Of a DNA stretch of 17,858 nt, positions 14,685-17,858 are shown piece by piece. Numbering within the stretch: position 1 is the stretch's first letter; each line of letters begins with the position of its first letter. A program made the position numbers and the translations under genes. Below the pieces are notes generated by a model. The model did not search any database. It was given only the letters and a program-made list of their open reading frames with translations, and was not told the origin of the DNA. The DNA is from CAYRFQ01 sp964423615 (GTDB lineage Bacteria > Planctomycetota > Planctomycetia > Gemmatales > Gemmataceae), in the NCBI GenBank assembly GCA_964423615.1, contig CAYRFQ010000134.1:1-17858 (forward strand). The letters run 5' to 3'.

Positions 14685-15344
14685 ATGACCACCAGTTCGG
14701 TAATCAAATATCATCTCGCTGAGTTGGAGATCGCAAAAACTCCTGACTCACCCCGACATATAATGCCCACGTTCTCTTCGGAGGAACAAGCCATTCTCGA
14801 CATAGGCTGCGGGATCGGCCAAACATTCGTGGCGTCAGAGGGAATTCACGATCGTTTGTTGGTGGGGATAGATATTGACCTCGAAGCCCTCGTCTACGGT
14901 CACAAAAACTTCGATTACATCTTGTTTGCACAGGCAACCGCTGAACGATTGCCCTTTCCGGATAGCTTGTTCGATTTAGTCATTTCTCGAGTGGTCCTCC
15001 CACTCACAAACATGCCCGTTTCATTGCGTGAGATCGCACGAGTGTTGAAACGCAACGGTCGGATCTGGTTTACTTTACATCCATTTTCCATGGTAACTTC
15101 CCACTTGTTCCACTCACTCCAAAACCTGAATGCAAAAGATGCTGCGTACCGGATCTACGCCATCCTCAACGGCTTGGTCTTCAATAGCTTCGGCAACATG
15201 TTTCCCTTTCCCATGACCAATAAATATGAGTCTTTCCAGACCAACTCGGGTATGACCAGAGCAATGAAAAAGATCGGGTTTGAAGGTGTTACACTGGAGC
15301 GTAAAGGCAAACACCTTGTCTGCACAGCACGTAAGAAGCCATAA
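14685..15344 (+). CDS. SAM-dependent class I methyltransferase
   Basis: The protein has 219 residues with a Rossmann-type methyltransferase domain (Methyltransf_11-like). Motif I is 'ILDIGCGIG' (residues 37 to 45), the acidic residue after strand 2 is in 'VGIDID' (Asp63), 'ATAERLPFPDSLFDLVIS' carries motifs II and III, and 'EIARVLKRNGRIWFTLHP' is the following strand. The substrate cannot be told from sequence; such proteins modify small molecules, lipids or quinones. ATG 14685 was chosen because AGGAA lies 9 bases upstream. An in-frame TTG at 14604 would add 27 residues without a ribosome binding site. It stands alone between a terminator and a small orphan gene. Confidence 0.88.
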   Translation: MTTSSVIKYHLAELEIAKTPDSPRHIMPTFSSEEQAILDIGCGIGQTFVASEGIHDRLLVGIDIDLEALVYGHKNFDYILFAQATAERLPFPDSLFDLVISRVVLPLTNMPVSLREIARVLKRNGRIWFTLHPFSMVTSHLFHSLQNLNAKDAAYRIYAILNGLVFNSFGNMFPFPMTNKYESFQTNSGMTRAMKKIGFEGVTLERKGKHLVCTARKKP

Positions 15345-15445
15345 TCGTCCCTAACAGTAAGTTGCTTTTGTAGCAGGACCGGATCATCAAATCGAAGAAG
15401 TTCAGTGAATCGTGGTTATGAATGTCGAGACCATTTCGATTGATA

Positions 15446-15485
15446 TTTACGAGGACAACTAATTCGTTCTAGTTTTACGAGGACA
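15446..15485 (+). repeat. Direct repeat tttacgaggaca before the orphan gene
   Basis: The 12-mer tttacgaggaca occurs at 15446..15457 and again at 15474..15485. The second copy provides the ribosome binding site (GAGGA) of the gene at 15490. The shorter core TACGAGGA recurs at 16010..16017, before the decayed reading frame at 16033. The first copy ends a tiny frame (ATG 15419, 'MNVETISIDIYEDN') that could be a leader peptide. Confidence 0.5.
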
Positions 15486-15489
15486 TAAA

Positions 15490-15924
15490 ATGCACGAAGA
15501 CGACTTTCGAAAACCACCCTGGATGGTTTTCTCTTATGCGTGGGGTTCAAAGGGCTGGCGGACGGGTGGTGGTGAGATGTATTGGATACAGTTCACCGAG
15601 TGGTTCCGTTCCCTGACTGTGGACTCCCGCGAGCAGTTCATCACCGACTACCCAGAACCACCCGACTGGAAATATTTCTACGAATATATCGGCCTGCCCC
15701 AAGCTGACCGAAAAGGACGGGACCGACTGCACCCGTTGATCACTGCAAACTGGCAAGCATACCAGTCGACGGAATACGAAAAAGCCCGCGCAGCTGAAGA
15801 AGATGGACAGATCGCAACAGCACTCTACCATTTACAAAACGCCAGTCAGCACGGCGAATTCCAGGACGTCTCCGAGCGATGTGCTCGCCTACGTCAACTT
15901 CTACGAAAGCAGATGAGTGGGTAA
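15490..15924 (+). CDS. Small conserved-looking protein of unknown function
   Basis: This 144-residue protein is rich in aromatic residues in its first half ('PPWMVFSYAWGSKGWRTGGG', 'YWIQFTEWFRSL', 'EPPDWKYFYEYIGLP'). It ends in a helical part ('KARAAEEDGQIATALYHLQN') with a TPR-like look. I do not recognise the family. There is no signal peptide or membrane segment, so it is probably cytoplasmic. The ATG has a clear GAGGA site 7 bases upstream, and the amino acid composition is that of a real protein. It follows the methyltransferase gene by 145 bases on the same strand. A decayed frame with a similar upstream box follows, so a small family of such genes may once have stood here. Confidence 0.7.
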   Translation: MHEDDFRKPPWMVFSYAWGSKGWRTGGGEMYWIQFTEWFRSLTVDSREQFITDYPEPPDWKYFYEYIGLPQADRKGRDRLHPLITANWQAYQSTEYEKARAAEEDGQIATALYHLQNASQHGEFQDVSERCARLRQLLRKQMSG

Positions 15925-16032
15925 TGGTGGTCAGCCAGGACCACTCCACAGGGGTACACATCTTCAACGTTTCGGGCTACACGTAGTGCGTACTCCTCCT
16001 TCTCATATCTACGAGGATACACGAAAGAAGAA

Positions 16033-16242
16033 ATGATGCGCTAACGCTCGGTTGAACCCGCATTCATCACACCCTACAAAGACCTTCATGCTACCTTCGG
16101 GCCTTGACAGTACAAGCACATTCCACGGTACCCTTTGCCAAGTTGGGAATGGAAGCACCAAGCACTCTACGAAATGAAACTTGAACTTCCACACCAGGAA
16201 AACTTTGCCGAACCCAGCCATTTAGCCCTGGAAATTCGTTAG
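16033..16242 (+). pseudogene. Decayed small reading frame, function unknown
   Basis: A frame beginning with ATGATG at 16033 and ending with TAG at 16240 reads as protein-like text but has in-frame stops at 16042 (TAA) and 16105 (TGA). Between them it encodes 'RSVEPAFITPYKDLHATFGP'; after the second stop come 'HIPRYPLPSWEWKHQALYEM' and 'ELPHQENFAEPSHLALEIR'. A TACGAGGA box lies about 15 bases before the ATG. The family is not recognised. It may simply be chance; the regular codon use after the stops is the main support. Apart from this the 457-base spacer 15925..16381 shows no gene. Confidence 0.35.
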
Positions 16243-16381
16243 CCACGACAAACCGAACCGGGTAGAGTACTTGTAACTAATGCAATGACTCAACCCAAGG
16301 GATGTCGAAGGTATCCGGTTGCTATCATCAGGCCTTCACGAGTTTCTCATTACCTATTCCATGTCACTGAGGATAGCGACT

Positions 16382-17002
16382 ATGTCAGAAATGGGTTCCG
16401 TGACTGTATGGATTCATCAACTCAAAGCCAACGAACGAGACGCCGTAGAAGCCCTCTGGCAAAGATACTTCCATCGGTTGATCGCTTTCGCACGACGCCA
16501 ACTTTCGACCGTTCCTCGTACCGCTTCGAACGAAGAAGACGTAGCGTTGAGCGCTTTTTTCAGTTTCTTCAAGGCCGTTGAAGCCGGACGATTTCCTCAG
16601 TTAGACGATCGCCACGACTTGTGGCAAGTTCTCGTCATGCTCACACGTCGCAAAGCCATCAGTCTGAAAAAATTCGAAAGCCGAGAACGCCGAGATTTCC
16701 GCAGACTTCAGCAACAGTCCGCAGCCTCTGCAGATAAAACACTCCTGCACGATCCCGTCTTCGCCGAACTGATCAGTCAAGAACCCGACCCGACATTCGT
16801 CACCGAGATGCTCGAACAGCGACGCTATCTACTCGACAAACTAGAAGACCAAGAACTCCAACAAATCGCCGAGTGGAAGCTCGAAGGTTACACCAATGGG
16901 GAAATCGCCGAACGACTGAATTGGGCCGAGTCTACCATCGAACGCCGATTGCAACTCATTCGCAAATGTTGGGAAGACGAATTACCTACAGCCCAAAATT
17001 GA
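16382..17002 (+). CDS. Planctomycete ECF-type sigma factor
   Basis: The protein has 206 residues. The opening 'MSEMGSVTVWIHQLKANERD' and 'ALWQRYFHRLIAFARRQL' are typical of the planctomycete-expanded ECF group. Region 2 continues 'NEEDVALSAFFSFFKAVEAG' and 'DLWQVLVMLTRRKAISLKK'. Region 4 is 'YTNGEIAERLNWAESTIERR'. In planctomycetes this group is often encoded beside serine/threonine kinases, as appears to be the case here (17459). ATG 16382 was chosen by alignment with that family's usual start; 16361 and 16319 are in frame upstream. A terminator follows the gene, so the kinase-like gene would be transcribed separately. The signal and targets are unknown. Confidence 0.92.
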   Translation: MSEMGSVTVWIHQLKANERDAVEALWQRYFHRLIAFARRQLSTVPRTASNEEDVALSAFFSFFKAVEAGRFPQLDDRHDLWQVLVMLTRRKAISLKKFESRERRDFRRLQQQSAASADKTLLHDPVFAELISQEPDPTFVTEMLEQRRYLLDKLEDQELQQIAEWKLEGYTNGEIAERLNWAESTIERRLQLIRKCWEDELPTAQN

Positions 17003-17056
17003 TGAATTGCCTGACACATCTCGGAATCTAACGATCGAAATTTCTCCCCAACGTGA

Positions 17057-17090
17057 GGGACTCGACACACCAATGTCGAGTTCCCTTTTG
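17057..17090 (+). terminator. Intrinsic terminator after the third sigma factor
   Basis: GGGA-CTCGACA (17057..17067) pairs with TGTCGAG-TTCCC (17074..17085) with one bulged base and a 6-base loop, followed by TTTTG. It lies 55 bases after the sigma stop codon. Confidence 0.8.
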
Positions 17091-17124
17091 TTCACAGTCA
17101 ACGACTTCAGGGGGAAAGGTCAAC

Positions 17125-17357
17125 TATTGAGACCTGCGCGGCTACTGAATCAAAGAAGCAGGCACACTTGGAACGGGTAATTTCTAGTTGTCTAGTTTTT
17201 GTGTTTGTCGTAGGTACACGCGAGCCGCGTGTACGAAGAAAGCTCGGCCAAGACCAAGGTACACGCGAGCCGCGTATACCTACGAACCGGACAAGCATTT
17301 CGTTTCCATTCCCCGTGTGCCTGCTTCTTTGATTCAGTAGCCGCGCAGGTCTCAATA
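17125..17357. mobile_element. 233-bp element with perfect 43-bp inverted repeats
   Basis: Bases 17125..17167 are exactly the reverse complement of 17315..17357. The outermost bases are TA on both sides (17125..17126 and 17356..17357). If these are a TA target duplication, the element is 17127..17355 with 41-bp arms, as expected for a miniature element moved by an IS630/Tc1-type transposase. The 147-base interior has no gene and holds two REP-like palindromes. It lies between the sigma factor terminator and the kinase-like gene. The rest of the spacer 17003..17458 shows no gene. Confidence 0.8.
17214..17280. repeat. Two REP-like palindromes facing the same core
   Basis: Copy one (17214..17234) has perfect 9-bp arms GTACACGCG and CGCGTGTAC around AGC. 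Copy two (17258..17280) has 10-bp arms GGTACACGCG and CGCGTATACC around AGC with one mismatch. The outer sequence CGTAGGTACACGCG at 17209 is also nearly the reverse complement of CGCGTATACCTACG ending at 17284, so the whole block can fold as one long hairpin or as two. Confidence 0.8.
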
Positions 17358-17458
17358 AGATTATTTATGCCGCTCTCAAACAGCGCGCACCCAAAGCTTC
17401 GTGCCGAGTTGGATCGATTCAATTGCCGGCAGCCCATTCCTGACGAACGAGTGCACTG

Positions 17459-17858
17459 ATGTCCGATTTCAAAAACCCTTTCGATTCCCTGTCCACGAAC
17501 GATCTCGCTCTAGTCGATGACTGTTGTCTCCGATTCGAAAAAGAGTGGAGAGATGGGCAACAACCTCGGCTCGAAGACCATCTGACCGAAATGAAATCGA
17601 TACAATTCGAAGATCCCCAGGCCGCCCGGCAAGCCCTCCTTTGGGGACTCGTTCGCATCGAAGTCGAATACCGTCGCCAGTTCGGGGAAACTCCCTCCCC
17701 GGAAGAGTACATCGAACGATTCCCAGAATGGCAAAAACTCCTGAGTGACCTGGGCAACACATGGTTCCCGGAATCAGAAACCAGTACCCCTTTCAGGGGT
17801 AGTTTTTTTTGTAAGCGATTTGTGAGGCCCAAGTTGTGGAGATTGTCTGGAGCGTCTA
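17459..17858 (+). CDS. N-terminal part of a probable serine/threonine protein kinase (runs off the window)
   Basis: From ATG 17459 the frame is open to the end of the window (133 codons). 'LVDDCCLRFEKEWRDGQQPR', 'LEDHLTEM', 'ALLWGLVRIEVEYRRQFGET' and 'PSPEEYIERFPEW' match the N-terminal regulatory region that precedes the kinase domain in many planctomycete Hanks-type kinases. No kinase domain (Gly-rich loop or catalytic loop) is reached before the edge, so the identity rests on this leader and on the sigma factor upstream. After 'GNTWFPESETSTPF' the text becomes basic and unlike the usual linker, just where a terminator-like hairpin and T8 run lie in frame. A truncated protein or frameshift is therefore possible. 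The ribosome binding site is weak. Confidence 0.65.
   Translation, partial: MSDFKNPFDSLSTNDLALVDDCCLRFEKEWRDGQQPRLEDHLTEMKSIQFEDPQAARQALLWGLVRIEVEYRRQFGETPSPEEYIERFPEWQKLLSDLGNTWFPESETSTPFRGSFFCKRFVRPKLWRLSGAS
17785..17810 (+). terminator. Terminator-like hairpin with T8 inside the kinase-like reading frame
   Basis: TACCCCT (17785..17791) pairs perfectly with AGGGGTA (17795..17801) around TTC, followed by G and eight T (17803..17810). This has full intrinsic-terminator form on the plus strand, 109 codons into an open frame. Confidence 0.6.

Noticed and set aside
16033..16242. In-frame TGA at 16105 read as selenocysteine
   Set aside because: A TAA stop also interrupts the frame at 16042 and no selenocysteine insertion hairpin follows the TGA, so decay is the simpler reading.
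17107..17437. Two minus-strand frames spanning the 233-bp inverted-repeat element
   Set aside because: They translate the inverted arms and palindromes themselves (giving YTRLACT-like text), a typical spurious product of this repeat.

Overview
The window looks like planctomycete DNA. Three ECF sigma factor genes lie within 11 kb. One (16382..17002) sits just upstream of the start of a gene resembling the N-terminal region of planctomycete serine/threonine kinases. One surface protein carries the planctomycete-type N-terminal 'LEsRtLLtG' motif. Palindromic intergenic repeats are frequent. All functional names are read from sequence motifs and memory of families; no database search was run.

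Region 1 (1..3430) is a mobile-element graveyard. On the minus strand lies the 3' part of a DUF3987-type gene, followed by a small excisionase-like helix-turn-helix gene, followed by a gene running off the left edge that is probably the element's integrase. The DUF3987 gene has been hit repeatedly. A 111-bp miniature element with a perfect 10-bp target duplication sits inside it. A 639-bp internally deleted IS630-type element flanked by TA sits at its 3' end. An ISAs1-family element with an intact-looking transposase cuts off its 5' part. Removing the first two in silico restores a single reading frame of 229 codons, with a natural C-terminus ending 12 bases before the excisionase gene.

Region 2 (3525..6053, minus strand) holds an ECF sigma factor, a small zinc-binding anti-sigma factor, a strong terminator, and then a metallo-beta-lactamase/double-rhodanese protein of the persulfide dioxygenase (CstB-like) type.

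Region 3 (6054..11081, plus strand) holds a repeat-rich spacer with a 20-bp inverted repeat, an LpoB-like lipoprotein, a 615-bp spacer with hairpins and a tandem repeat, a COG3014-like lipoprotein, and a GT87-type membrane glycosyltransferase. LpoB and COG3014 proteins are commonly neighbours in proteobacteria, so the pair probably acts together at the cell envelope.

Region 4 (11344..14486, plus strand) holds an ECF sigma factor overlapping a single-pass membrane anti-sigma-like protein by 4 bases (ATGA), a terminator, and a secreted-type protein built of two ~130-residue internal repeats with its own terminator.

Region 5 (14685..17858, plus strand) holds a methyltransferase, a small orphan protein, a decayed small reading frame, the third ECF sigma factor with a terminator, and a 233-bp element with perfect 43-bp inverted repeats enclosing two copies of a REP-like palindrome. 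The kinase-like gene start closes the window, with a terminator-like hairpin plus T8 inside its reading frame.

The most unusual material is the nested insertions in the DUF3987 gene, the 233-bp inverted-repeat element, the family of palindromes with core GCGAGCCG, and the terminator-like signal in the last gene. I did not find an obvious new defence or metabolic system.
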